Origin: Druceiella hillmani
Lineage: Eukaryota > Arthropoda > Insecta > Lepidoptera > Hepialidae
Length of the DNA stretch: 64,000 nucleotides
Direction of reading: 5' to 3'
Assembly (NCBI GenBank): GCA_039881145.1
Contig: JAYKKI010000095.1
Coordinates: 3,929,501-3,993,500, forward strand
A program made the position numbers and the translations under genes. The notes beneath the pieces are model-generated. The model worked only from the letters and a program-made list of their open reading frames with translations. It was not told the DNA's origin and did not search any database. Of the stretch, positions 9,878 through 20,660 are shown in pieces. Position 1 is the first letter of the stretch; each line of letters begins with the position of its first letter.

Positions 9878-10240
9878 TGAGGCTGTAGATTCGAGAAACT
9901 ATTAGGGGACTTTCGAAGGTCCCCTTTTTTGTATGAGGTGGATCTTTACAGGTCCCAGGAGGGGCCCTGATACAACCCAGGTGGAAGGATTGGGACTAGT
10001 GGCCATATCAACTTGAGCACGTCAGATTCAAGGTGAATAGTTTTAAGGCTTGAAATATATAACTTTGCTTCTCTCGAATGCCCCGCACTACCGTACAAAC
10101 TTGGGGTTTTACTCAGTTTCTCCCAGGATATTATCAGGATATTATTTCCCAGGAATTTTAACACATAACATGTTAAGCTAAATATATTAGACTCTCTAAT
10201 GTAGTTTTTATCTGCATATAACAAAGATTATGATCAATAA
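9878..10240. other. Mixed-composition sequence next to the U6 pseudogene
   Basis: A near-perfect dyad GGGGACTTT/CGAAGGTCCCC at 9905-9924 is followed by a T6 run and looks like a small hairpin plus T-tract. Sequence at 9950-10130 is richer in GC and holds an open minus frame without an ATG start or recognisable motif. It may be part of whatever RNA or element was inserted with U6, but that is not established. Confidence 0.35.
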
Positions 10241-11489
10241 TTTCAATAATTATTGTATGCACCTAATTTTTTCTTAAGAGCTCATAACGTTTTCATAGTA
10301 CATATATATTGTATTCATATGAATATGTTATAAATATATAATTGCTTATATATTTATAACATACTTAACATAAACAATATCATTTATATTGTTTAATGAT
10401 TACCTTTTAATGTTTATTTCATGCTTTATAACTTTTCAGTAATGTTATTGATACAATTAACAATGATGTGTTTTGCAAAATAGAAATTGTCATAAATAGA
10501 GATATGACGTTGTTTGAAGCGATTTACATGTGTTGTGATTCATTCTGCAGATAAGCATATAAAAACAAATCATTTTAGTACAGGTTACTTTTTACGAGTC
10601 ATTGTATGTGCTACATATTTCAAAGAAATAGGTATACACTTGTTTGGAAGATATTTGCGAATATAATGGTTGGGTAGAATAATTATTCTTTGACTTTGAT
10701 ATTTCAAAATGTGTACTTCGGGAGAAGAAGGTGATCAAGTTTTATTTTTAAATCCATCACAAACTCTTACAATGATGATACATTTTAATTCACAAATAGT
10801 GTTCTCATCAGGATACTATCTAGTTTTCCTTTTAATAAGTTAATGAGTAAGTTGATAAATAAAAAATTAATTAATTTAATTAAGGCGTTAACAATACTTC
10901 AACAGTCTACATATTAACATGATTCTGTTAACACTTTATCTAAGTTAACTGCCTTAAATGATTGCCAACTTCTTTCTCTCCTCGCTTAAGATTGTTACTT
11001 TTTTAAAGTTTTAATAAACCGATCTGAGTACATGCAGTGACACGTAAAAATCAGCCTATAACGAAATTAATTGTTTACGTACGCTCATCTAGAGAATCAA
11101 TCCCAACATATTTAAATCACTTCAATAAACGTCATATCTTGATTTGTGACTATTTAAATTTTCATAACTGTATAATTAAAAAGCATTGAATAGTTATTGA
11201 GAATTAAAAAAACATTAAAATATAATCATTAACTAAATATAAATTATATTATATATGTTAAATATCTATAAAAAACACCTATGCATATCGACACTCATAT
11301 GTACACATCTATGCACTTTTAAAACGTCATAAGCTTTCAAGAGAAAATTATATAGATTTACTGGGGTTATTGATCAAAAACTTTGTTACATGTAAATCGA
11401 AACTGCGTTAGAGGGATTTGATATAGATATTAACATATTATGTGTTAAAATTCGTACATATCTTGAGAAAAACTGAGGAAAACCCTAAG
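10241..11489. other. AT-rich sequence, nothing recognised
   Basis: Very AT-rich with no ORF, array or recognised element. Confidence 0.5.
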
Positions 11490-11490
11490 A

Positions 11491-11760
11491 TCGTACGGTA
11501 TGAATGGAGTAAAGTTGTTTATTCTAGCATTAAATCAAGTCGCATTGAATCTGATTTACATAAGTAAATATGGACAGTTAATAAGCCACGTTGTTAGTTT
11601 GGATAGGTTAGGTTAGGTTAGGTTAGTCCCATGATAGTACGGTAGTGCGTGGCATTCGAGTAAAGTTGTTTATTATAGCGTTAAAACAAGTCGCATTGAA
11701 TCTGATCTGTTTAAGTAACTATGGACAGTTGATAAGTCACGTTGTTAGTTTGGTTAGGAA
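11491..11760 (+). repeat. Imperfect direct duplication around a TTAGG run
   Basis: Two copies of a block of about 115 bp (11491-11602 and 11634-11753) share 'AGTAAAGTTGTTTATT', 'AAGTCGCATTGAATCTGAT', 'TATGGACAGTT' and 'CACGTTGTTAGTTTGG'. The first copy ends in a run of TTAGG units, and the second ends at the same point with a single residual 'GGTTAGG'. Confidence 0.85.
11603..11626 (+). repeat. Short interstitial telomeric (TTAGG) run
   Basis: Four perfect TTAGG units plus partial ones. TTAGG is the ancestral arthropod telomere unit. The run is internal and short, so it is an interstitial repeat rather than a chromosome end. Confidence 0.85.
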
Positions 11761-12300
11761 CCATAATATACCTATGTATAATACTGAAGGCGTGATACAT
11801 ATACGGATAATATTTCGCATATACGATCATTGTACGTTAAGCGATAGGAGAATGGGTACCGAATTCTGTCTATTTGGTTATTATATAATGAGTATTCAGC
11901 ATTCTATACAGGGCAGAATATTTTGAATGACTTCTCGCATATGTATTAAAAAGAAGCAATTACTATTTTTGGAGAAATATTATCGTAACGTGACACGCGG
12001 ATTTCTTTAAAACAAAGAAATTTGTCTAAAATAATACTTTATTCTACGCATTACACAATCTTGTATTTTGTTCCCAATCGTAAAAGAAAATGTGAATGAA
12101 AAGTTCTGTGAAAAAATTCGAAAAAGCTTGATAAAAATGTCCGTTTCTGCTCGTATAAGTTATGATTTATTCGGATGTTAAGAATTGTTTAAAATTGAAA
12201 ATTTCATAATTTATAACGATATTATATAATTGATTTCTTTTATCAGGTCAGGAGCACTTTTGTTGGTAGTTATGTTACCTTACATGGATTTTAATGTCTA
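11761..12300. other. AT-rich sequence
   Basis: No gene seen. A 'GGTCAGGAGCACTTTTG' block at 12246 is also present near 25225 as 'TGTCAGGAGCACTTTTTCG', pointing to another copy of a dispersed repeat. Confidence 0.4.
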
Positions 12301-12313
12301 TTTTATATTCAGA

Positions 12314-12550
12314 CTACTTTTCCTCCGTGTGGTACTGGGAAAACTTAAACAAAATTGAAGTAAAAACTTCGTCAGGTGAACTTGCGCAATTTTTATGAGT
12401 AGTCAACGAAACCGAGCCGTCACGCTCGGGTCGATGACATGTTATGCTCTGATGCTGAATCAGGTAAACTCGGCTCCCTTCAGCAATGTCTAAATGAACT
12501 ACTTTTTTAGGCGCAACATGCGTTCTTTTAAACGTAGTTACGTATCTTTC
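12314..12550 (-). CDS. Candidate coding exon, unknown product
   Basis: An open minus frame of about 79 codons ends in TAG at 12314. Its composition is less AT-driven than the surroundings and includes segments such as HVAPKKVVHLDIAEGSRVYL and ITCHRPERDGSVSLTTHKNC. There is no ATG at the 5' end. A possible acceptor, TTCAG preceded by a branch-like CTAAT, lies just upstream, so it would be a terminal exon or a transposon fragment. I recognise no family and saw no polyadenylation signal. Chance is not excluded. Confidence 0.2.
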   Translation of the reverse strand, partial: ERYVTTFKRTHVAPKKVVHLDIAEGSRVYLIQHQSITCHRPERDGSVSLTTHKNCASSPDEVFTSILFKFSQYHTEEK

Positions 12551-12653
12551 TGAACACAATTAGCCAGACCTGACTTAACATTTGTTATGATGTAGTGAGA
12601 CGGGCCGCGCGAATTACGCGATGCTAGTAAAATGCTGTAAATGAGAGCGCAGT

Positions 12654-12697
<44 letters not shown>

Positions 12698-12698
12698 T
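12654..12698. repeat. (TA)n microsatellite
   Basis: TA dinucleotide run interrupted by G. It creates a false ORF of Tyr/Ile codons. Confidence 0.95.
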
Positions 12699-13049
12699 GT
12701 TATGTTTATTTACGTAACATACATAGGTATGTAGAAAATTATATTGAAATCCATAGGCCGTCAGAATGTGAAAGAATAGACAAAGTTTTACTTTTATATA
12801 TAAAAAAGCTAATTATCTTCAATTTCCATAATATCTTTTATTTCCTATCTTTCAATTCAGGTTATATAATATCTATGCTTAACATTTCATTAAAATTCCT
12901 TAGGGAGTTAAAGTGTGAATAAAAGACAAACAAACAAATAAACTGACAACATTACATTTTTTATTATCTTAATAGGGTTAATTAATACGGGTGTAATTGC
13001 GAAAAATTTTTTAAAATTGAAAATGATTGATTTATTTTTGGTTTATCTA
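12699..13049. other. AT-rich sequence, nothing recognised
   Basis: No gene or element recognised. Confidence 0.5.
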
Positions 13050-13051
13050 AA

Positions 13052-14240
13052 TATCAGTGATGCATAAAAGGTTCGCTTTGCGTTCTACCGCAAATATCAG
13101 TGATGCACAAAAGGTTCACTATGGTTATACCGCAAATATCAATTATGCACAAAAGGTTCACTATGCTTTATACCGTAAATATCAATTATGTACAAAAGGT
13201 GTACTATGCGTTATACCGCAAATATCAATTACGTACAAATATCAATGATGTACAAAAGGTTCATTATGCGTTATTCCGCAAATATCAATGATGGTTCACT
13301 ATGCGTTATAGAGCAAATATCAATGTTACACAAAAGGTTCACTTTGCGTTATACCGCAAATATCATGATGTACAAAATGTTCACTATGCGTTATACCGCA
13401 AGTATCAACGATGCTCAAAAGGTTCACTATGCGTTATACCGCAAATATCAATGAAGTACAAAAGGTTCACTATGCGTTACACTGCAAATATCAATGTTAC
13501 ACAAAAGGTTCACTTTGCGTTATACCGCAAATATCAATAATGCGCAAAAGGTTCACTATACGTTATACCGCAAATATCAAAGATGCACAAAAGGTTCACT
13601 ATGCGTTATACCGCAAATATCAATGATGCGCAAAAGGTTCACTATGCGTTCTATCGCAAATATCGATGATGCACAAAAGGTTCACTATGCGTTATACCGC
13701 AAATATCAATTACGTACAAAAGGTTTACTATGTGTTATATCGCAAATATCAAAGATGTACAAAAGGTTCACTATGCGTTATACCGCAAATATCAATGTTA
13801 CACAAAAGGTTCACTTTGCGTTATACCGCAAATATCATGATGTACAAAAGGTTCACTATGCGTTATACCGCAAATATCAAAGATGCACAAAAGGTTCACT
13901 ATGCGTTATACCGCAAATATCAATGATGCGCAAAAGATTCACTATGCGTTCTATCGCAAATATCGATGATGCACAAAAGGTTCACTATGCGTTATACCCC
14001 AAATATCAATTATGTACAAAAGGTTTACTATGCGTTATATCGCAAATATCAATGATGTACAAAAGGTTCACTATGCGTTATACCGCAAATATCAATGTTA
14101 CACAAAAGGTTCACTTTGCGTTATACCGCAAATATCATGATGTACAAAAGGTTCACTATGCGTTCTATCGCAAATATCAATGATGTACAAAAGGTTCACT
14201 ATGCGTTATACCGCAAATATCAATGTTACACAAAAGGTTA
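13052..14240 (+). repeat. 43-bp tandem array, about 27 copies
   Basis: The unit holds 'GTTCACTATGCGTTATACCG', then 'CAAATATCAATGATG', then 'CACAAAAG'. Most copies keep a 43-bp spacing; a few have lost or gained bases (for example near 13240, 13290 and 13360). Because 43 is not a multiple of three and the unit has no stop in any plus frame, long repetitive reading frames appear in all three frames, up to 229 codons at 13494-14183. These are not a gene. Subtypes repeat in blocks (13560-13850 resembles 13860-14150), so higher-order duplication took place. Confidence 0.95.
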
Positions 14241-14609
14241 ACTTTGCTTTATAAGATATTCAGTGTTCACTTTGCGTTCTACGGCGTATTAAGTCTTCAA
14301 AATCTTGAATTTATTTTGTGATTTAGTCATCATTAGCTTCATATACGTAATGGATTCACATAAGGGTGTTATGACATCTTTGAACTGATGTTTCTGAAAT
14401 ACTGGCTTTATTGGAGTAATTGAAGTTAAGAATTAATTGTGTTATAAAAACTGGTTACGTAATATCAAATTTCACTGTACTCCAGATATCTTTATATTAA
14501 TACGAGAACAGAAAATTTTGGACTCCTTTTTAATCATATTGCGCGCACGGTGGAGTGTGATATTTGGCATAGATAAATTTTATATGTCGAACGAGCGCAG
14601 AAAGCTAAA

Positions 14610-14670
<61 letters not shown>

Positions 14671-15124
14671 GTGTTACAAATACATTCCATTATATTTGTT
14701 TACGTTCATACTGTCAATATCAGAAATATAACAGTCTGTAGTAAAACAATCGCACAGAGTAGAGATTGTCCCCAAAAAATCCTAAAATATCAGATTGACT
14801 GAATGAGTTTAGAGCTGTGAATTTTGTGTGATTTCAAATGTTTATTTTTCAATAGTCTGTGGAGTGTACGTTAAGGCAAGAAAGCGTTTATTTTCTATGG
14901 AGCTGTAAGGCAAACAATACACGTTGATGATGTATTTGTACAAGCTCAGCTGACGTAATGGAACAAAATTCAAAAAAATTATATGCGATGATTTCAAGCT
15001 TAAAAAATTAATGAATTACTGTCGAATTTCGACAATTTGGCGACCACTAGTATACATTATTTACCCGAAAATATGCACAAATAATCACCCAATGACATTT
15101 CACCACGTTACGTACATGTATTAA
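14241..15124. other. AT-rich sequence with a (TA)n tract
   Basis: No gene recognised. A long (TA)n run lies at 14612-14666. Confidence 0.5.
14612..14666. repeat. (TA)n microsatellite
   Basis: Uninterrupted TA dinucleotides; part of a false ORF. Confidence 0.95.
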
Positions 15125-15550
15125 CGCAGCTCGTTTGTATCGTTTACGCCTATCCGCGTGCATGGAACTTCGCTAAACGATTCCTAACGGCGCAGAAAAA
15201 CATTACTTTACGTTAACTACACTTTTCCTCGCCGTTAGGCGCGGCCGCTCTGCATTCAGACCTTTCATACTAAGTCTTTCTCCCTTCAAAGCAGCGATGC
15301 CTTCACATACACATTCCTAATGACGTTTGCACTCGACAATTCAATGATGAGTCGGCGCCGTCTCCGGCGAGCGCACCTCCGCATTTACCTACGTGCATCC
15401 ATCGCACTCGCTGTACACTCCTTTTTACGCTCAATCTCTTTTGCATTGGATTTTTTTTCAACTTTGAAGAGAAAACGAAATTGTTCGCCTTCAACTGTGG
15501 CATACGGAGCGCGGAGGGCGAGATGGATTAGAAATGGTCGCTTGAAGTGT
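15125..15550. other. GC-richer islet, candidate regulatory DNA or exon
   Basis: It contains a NotI-type GCGGCCGC, many CpGs and open frames on both strands (15320-15580 plus, 15303-15503 minus). The plus frame is rich in Arg and Leu without a recognisable motif. A perfect 10-bp inverted repeat lies at 15183-15239. No CDS is called. Confidence 0.4.
15183..15239. promoter_or_regulatory. Spaced perfect 10-bp inverted repeat
   Basis: CCTAACGGCG at 15183-15192 and CGCCGTTAGG at 15230-15239 are perfect complements separated by 37 bases. Function unknown. Confidence 0.4.
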
Positions 15551-15803
15551 GCGTCATTAATGCTTCCTGATTATTTTTAGATGCTTGTTGGAAATAAATA
15601 TACAAATACATAGTTAGAAAAACCAAACGTGTATACATCGCGTTTTTTATTGTTGATTAAATAAATGACTGGAAGAAAAGTTAAAAATGAAAAAAATTAA
15701 AACAACAGGCAGTAGCAAGAAAGCGCAGTGGGATTCGTACAAAACGGAGAATAAAAACAATCGCAAGGTGCGAAAAAAATTGTTTTTGTGAAAAATTGTT
15801 TAT
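15551..15803. other. AT-rich sequence, nothing recognised
   Basis: Spacer before the second hammerhead-bearing element. Confidence 0.4.
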
Positions 15804-15914
15804 AAAAATTAAACTGTTGAATATATTTGGCGTTAATTTTGTAGAAATTCATTATTCACAATTAAATGAAACTACGTGATGTAGTATTATTTCTACTTTC
15901 TTTAATTTCTTTAA

Positions 15915-15955
15915 CCACGACCTAGGTTTCGTTGTATTACAACATCTTCAGTTGG
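15915..15955 (-). ncRNA. Hammerhead ribozyme motif, near-intact
   Basis: Minus strand: core CUGAAGA, stem II GUUGU/ACAAC, GAA, stem III ACC/GGU and cleavage C are all intact. Stem I is CCAA/GUGG, with an A-G mismatch next to the core. The outer stem I pairing TCTTT/AAAGA is kept. Confidence 0.55.
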
Positions 15956-16028
15956 GATATTGGCAAAGACATCTCCACCTGAAGATGTTATGTATATGTA
16001 TATCTATATGTATATCTTTGCCAATATC

Positions 16029-16069
16029 CCACCTGCAGATGTTGTAATACGACGAAACCTAGGTCGTGG
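16029..16069 (+). ncRNA. Hammerhead motif, core mutated
   Basis: Plus strand: stem I CCAC/GUGG, stem II and stem III are intact, but the core reads CUGCAGA, with C replacing the invariant A6. Probably inactive. Confidence 0.45.
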
Positions 16070-16142
16070 TTAAAGAAATTAAAGAAAGTAAAAATAATAC
16101 TACATCACGTAGTTTCATTTAATTGTGAAAAATTAAACTGTT

Positions 16143-17389
16143 TGACGAATCATTTTGAAAATCTATAGCTTCTATTCTGATAGTTAACCAATCGATAAGA
16201 AAAAGAATAAAAACAAAATCTATTAAAAACTGGGACTTGTTGCGTGCAGATTAACGGACTAAAACGTATGCAAAATTTCAAAGGAAAATTGAGATCTAAA
16301 TAAATATTTAAAAAAAATTAAAACATTCATTTTTAGAGGAAGATTCCCTGTCTTCAAAAGTTGATTTCTTGTAAAATTGGTGGAGTCAAAATTACTTCTA
16401 TCTTCAAAATTCGAGGCTGATGCACAATTCGACAATAAACACCAGTGAGGGAATACGATAGAAAAAATGTTAATTTTTCATTGGCAATAGTGGAATCCTA
16501 TTTGGTGCGCCTTTCGACACGCACTTAGCCAGTTTCGTAAATTTCTTGTTTAATGATAGTTTTTCCAGCAATTCCTGAATTGTCATAGAAATTTTTCGAA
16601 CATCTTTGGTAGGATATATAAACAGTCTTCCATTCAATTAGTAACTGAGTTTCGGCCAGGAAGGCAGAAAAACATAGAAATTTCACAAAGAAAACTTGGA
16701 GTGCCGTTGCCTCGTGAATTTCGTTTAGGGCGAAAAGCTAACGAAGCTTCTTATAATATATGGTACAGTAAAACGGTTAAAAATGAACATATAGGGCGAA
16801 TTCCTACATATTATTTACAAGAAATTAAGATGCCTTATTGAATTAGATCTCCGGTTAAGTTCGCGCTATCTGGCAGAGCTTCTCTCTTGTATTCTAATGG
16901 AAACATTACTTCATGCTTTCGGAAAAAAAAGAATTTTTTTGTTTAATAGCTTGAAATAATATTGATGAACTTAGATGACAAACTCATTAGAGGTCTCGAA
17001 ATTCAACATATTAATCTACTGAATCAGTTATTGGTATCTATACTTACCCAAGCACGTTTTACCATTTTATGAACGTGATTTATTTAATTATAATTATTTT
17101 AAATAATGTGGAACAATAAGATTAAAGGTTTTTATATGTCATATTTTAACCTATAGCAGTTATGGAATGTTTTTCCAATTATAAATATAGTTTCCAAACT
17201 TCATTAGTTATGGTAACGAGTGGTGTCATTTTACGTTTAACCTTGAAAATTAGCTGGTTTGAAGATTAAGTTAAAACTGAGCTTTCAATTATTCAGTGTT
17301 ACTGATTTGTAACTCAAATTTTGCTTACTAATAGGATTCTTATGAATATTTTAAGTACAATATGCAGTTGAAAAAAAAAAACCTATTAA
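16143..17389. other. AT-rich sequence with a promoter-like patch
   Basis: No ORF. At 16571-16622 an ATTCCTGAAT block (heat-shock-element-like) and TATATAAA (16615-16622) lie upstream of 'CATTCAATTAG', a start-like sequence. The TATA-to-initiator spacing of about 21 bp is short of the usual 30, so this is only a weak candidate. Confidence 0.3.
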
Positions 17390-17535
17390 CTTCAAGTAGA
17401 ATTCGCGCTAAGAGGCTTTCGTACCCATTTAGTCACTTATAAACATTTAAGGGTACGTACCCTTAAATGTTTATAAGTTTCAATTAAACTATTTACAAAT
17501 ATACATTTTTCATAATTATTTATATTGCCTTCTAT
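17390..17535. mobile_element. Dispersed AT-rich repeat containing a perfect palindrome
   Basis: Shares the block 'GAGGCTTTCGTACCCATTTA' with 39380-39410 ('GAGGCTTATGTACCCATTTA'), and 'ATTAAACTATTTACAAATA' with 28565-28585. It is therefore a dispersed family with copies near 28.5 and 39.38 kb. Its centre is the 44-bp palindrome listed separately. Confidence 0.4.
17435..17478. repeat. Perfect 44-bp palindrome
   Basis: Two 22-base halves are exact reverse complements with no spacer and meet at GTAC|GTAC (17456/17457). The outermost bases are ACTTAT and ATAAGT. A spacerless palindrome of this size can extrude as a cruciform. Confidence 0.9.
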
Positions 17536-18299
17536 ATATTTCACAGGAAAAAATACAGAGCATGTTTAAAAAAAATTAATATTTCTCCTAGTCAAATTTT
17601 ACCAACCCTACTTTCGTCATGAATTTTTGGCTCAGTAGTCTCGGAATGCTCTATATATTTTTTGGAATGTCATTTAAAAAATCCAATTTCGAATTATAAA
17701 AAATATTTTGTGGATCCTCATCCCCTCCCTTTTAACTAACATCCTACGTGTTACATAAAACAAAAAAAATGTGCGTGTCAGCTCCGACGCGCGACTGGAG
17801 TATACTGCTTAAGTACGATTGTCTTGGAATGTATAACATAGGTAACACTGTATTTAAATATAATTGTCAATGTCATTAAATGTAAATGAACAAATTCTTT
17901 AATAAAAAAATGCTGACAATATAATTATATTCAAGGAAAACACAAATGAACTAGATCAAATTTATACAACAAAATTAAAAACATTTTGTAACGTCAGACT
18001 AAGAAGTTAAAATTAAAAGAGACTTTTTAATTTTGTAGGATAGTAGACACCAAATATTCACACATAATGCCATTTAATGATTAAGCGAACGATAATAAAC
18101 TATGTGTCACACTCCGAAATTGTGATTACGCCATAAGAAAATGCCAAATAAATATATTGATATCTCACTCTAAAGATGGGCAGAAATTTTACGCTGAGAG
18201 GTCACATAACGGTTATATTTTTCCTAACGCTCTAAACTTCGTAAGCTCTGAACTTCTGATTTTACTCTTCATAAAACTTTATAGTGGAGGCTGTATATC
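17536..18299. other. AT-rich sequence, nothing recognised
   Basis: No gene or element recognised. Confidence 0.4.
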
Positions 18300-18690
18300 G
18301 ATTCATAAGGAGTAAACTCAAAAAAATTAAGACCTTGATTAATCCTCGCTTTAATTCTAATAGGAATATTTTGATAATCTAGTGCAAAATATATGAGTTA
18401 ACAAGATGTATCACTGTGCGAAATTTTAAGTTTCTGTGTGGCATGGTTTCTGAGAAAGTTGGCAGTGAACTCCCTTACTACACTTAAAAAAATATAGTAT
18501 TTAATTTGACCCACCCGCCTCTTCCCCCTAAAATTTCCAAATGAATATTTTTGAGTTTTAGCATGATGTTAAGATACGTGCGAGTTAATATATTTTATTA
18601 CTATGCCAAATTTCAAGTATCTACGTCAAGCGGTTTCGAAGAAAAACAGTGACTGTTTTTCCTTTTGAGGTACGCATACTAAATATATAC
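18300..18690 (+). mobile_element. Decayed fragments of lepidopteran dispersed repeat
   Basis: Contains 'GTTTCTGAGAAAGTTGGCAG' (18448) and 'CCAAATTTCAAGTATCTACG' followed by 'AAGCGGTTTCGAAGAAAAA' (18605). These are typical internal blocks of the family seen at 21.07-21.58 kb. Confidence 0.4.
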
Positions 18691-18739
18691 ATAATACAAA
18701 TTAATACTAATATATACCCAAATTAAATATATACCCTAT

Positions 18740-18779
18740 TATATACCCAATCACTAAAGTATTAGTGATCGGGTATATA
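18740..18779. repeat. 18-bp inverted repeat, 4-base loop
   Basis: The left arm 18740-18757 and right arm 18762-18779 pair with one mismatch around the loop AGTA. It may be a hairpin, and lies in AT-rich DNA with a partial 'TATATACCC' direct repeat beside it. Confidence 0.7.
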
Positions 18780-20215
18780 AATTTATTTTAAATATAATTT
18801 ACTTTAATTATATAAATATTTCTTAACACATGCAAATGAAAATCAGTTTCCTGAGGTTTCTTTTATAATATATCTATTTCTTATTCGGGCACGTAGAAAC
18901 GTAATAGTAATCGTGAAATTTGGCAAAATGAGATATTGTTTAAACATTTAAACAATATAATTCAAATCAAGACTCAGGTAATAAACATAAAATAAACCCT
19001 TCTTTTGACGTTGATGACTAATCTGCTGATGAAATCGAATAGAACGATTCCATTGTCATGGTTTAAGTGTACCTTTAACATTTAATTTGATATTAACTAA
19101 ATTAATTATATTGCAATATATTTGGCTTAAAATCGACTAAATAGGTTACCTATATTTAAACTAAAACTATAAAATTGTATGTACGCCATATGTCTTCTGT
19201 TATAAATTTGTTTTATTTTTAATAGCGTTTCGTCTAAAATAATTTGAAAAATATTTGCAATGTGAGTTATGTACACCGTAAACTTAGTAAACATGTACTA
19301 AAAAGAGCAAATATTACTGTACATGGACTAAACTATAGAATAAGATTATAATTATAGAATAAACGATCTTTTTAGATCGATTTTGAGAAAATTTAATTTA
19401 TCGCTTAATTCCACAATAAAGTCGAAAGTAAAAAAAGTAGTATTCACGATTGACATTTGACGATGTATAGGAGTTAAAACTTTTTAGGACATATTCTTAA
19501 AGAACTCACGAAAAATGGACGATGGAAAGACCAGTGTTATGAAATAGAAGTTTTCTAAATAATAATAAAAATGAAAATCGCCCGAGTGCCTGTTTGGACA
19601 CGCACAAACTAAGGTTTCGTAGTCGATATCTTTTGAAATTGTTTATGCGAGTAAACTGAAATAATCTTATCTCAATTTTATAATGAAATGTGATTTTTTT
19701 TCATAACGTTCATATCCTCGTTGGAAAATTGTAGAGGGGTTGGGGAGGGGGTTAAATATGTTACACCTAATTTTGAAGTTTAAAATTTGACAAGTGGAGT
19801 TTAAATACGAAAAATGGTAAATTAAATATCAGTTTCTTTTTAAAAGAACCATCCAACAATATATCAAACAATATTACTTTCCTTCCTGCCTTCCATGGAT
19901 GACGAGGTATACTTATATTAAAAATTATTTCTTAAATAGTTTGCTAGAAAAAGATTGAGGTTTTCGTATGAAGTATCTGCTTGCAACTAAATCTAAACTT
20001 ATATCCATAGTTTTAGAACTATGGAAACTCCAATGCTCTGACAGGAAAAAGCCTTTGAAATATTTTAACCTCTAGTGAAAGTTGCTTTAAAAGAGTAATT
20101 AGAATCTTACTGATATAAGTATCGTTTTGCTGTTATTAATTTCTTAAGTTAATTTCTATAAATTAAATTAAACCAGAATTCTGTTCATTAGGCTACTTAT
20201 TTGGATTGAAAATTG
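18780..20215. other. AT-rich sequence, nothing firm
   Basis: Scattered blocks such as 'CATATCCTCGTTGGAAAATTG' (19711) and the G-rich 'GGGGTTGGGGAGGGGG' (19735) look like repeat remnants. No ORF. Confidence 0.35.
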
Positions 20216-20229
20216 TAAAACTTGTAAAA

Positions 20230-20660
20230 CAATCAGCGTCGCGAACGTCCCGTTATTGGTTAAAAGTTAGATGATGTCACAGGCGAGTAAAACGCATTCA
20301 CACCAACATTTAATGTTCTTATTCTTTTGCTTTATAGGCATTGATATCGATAATAATATTTAAAACACAAATATTACTTACATCGAAATGAAAATATTTG
20401 AAATGATCTTCACACATAAAAACATTTCATCAGGCTAATTGCAACCACTTTTATCGTTTTTTAACATTCATTGGCATTGAAACGAAGCACTTTGCGTGAA
20501 CTTGTTATACACGTATTTGTACATTGTGTCACTACACACCATTTATACGTCATTTTAATATGAAAATAAATAAATAATCCCCTTCAGCGGGCAGGACTGT
20601 TTATGTTTAAATTGCGTGTGACGTCACGCTAGGCGCCATTACAGAAAATGCGTTTTTAGT
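20230..20660 (+). mobile_element. Possible dispersed repeat with GTGACGTCAC ends
   Basis: A moderately GC-rich block starts 'CAGCGTCGCGAACGTCCCG' with 'GATGATGTCACAGGCGAGTA' and closes with 'TGTGACGTCACGCTAGGCGC'. Similar wording is familiar from lepidopteran repeats, but no second copy is seen in this window, so the call is weak. Confidence 0.3.

Larger units (their letters stand above)
15819..16127. mobile_element. Hammerhead-bearing inverted-repeat element, copy 2
   Basis: This copy is flanked by an exact 15-bp direct repeat, AAAAATTAAACTGTT, at 15804-15818 and 16128-16142. It has the asymmetric end module (GAATATATTTGGCG), then two arms of about 110 bp in inverted order. The centre has an extra partial motif copy (CCACCTGAAGATG near 15974) and a 'TATATGTATATCT' stretch, making it the longest member at 309 bp. 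Motifs lie at 15915-15955 (minus) and 16029-16069 (plus). No protein is encoded. Confidence 0.88.

Noticed and set aside
9580..9888. 102-codon plus ORF
   Set aside because: It overlaps the U6 pseudogene on the opposite strand and starts at a non-ATG codon.
11603..11626. Chromosome end
   Set aside because: Only about four TTAGG units, with unique DNA on both sides. It is an interstitial repeat.
13494..14183. 229-codon ORF
   Set aside because: It lies entirely in the 43-bp tandem array, cycles through three readings of the same unit, and similar frames exist in the other two plus frames.
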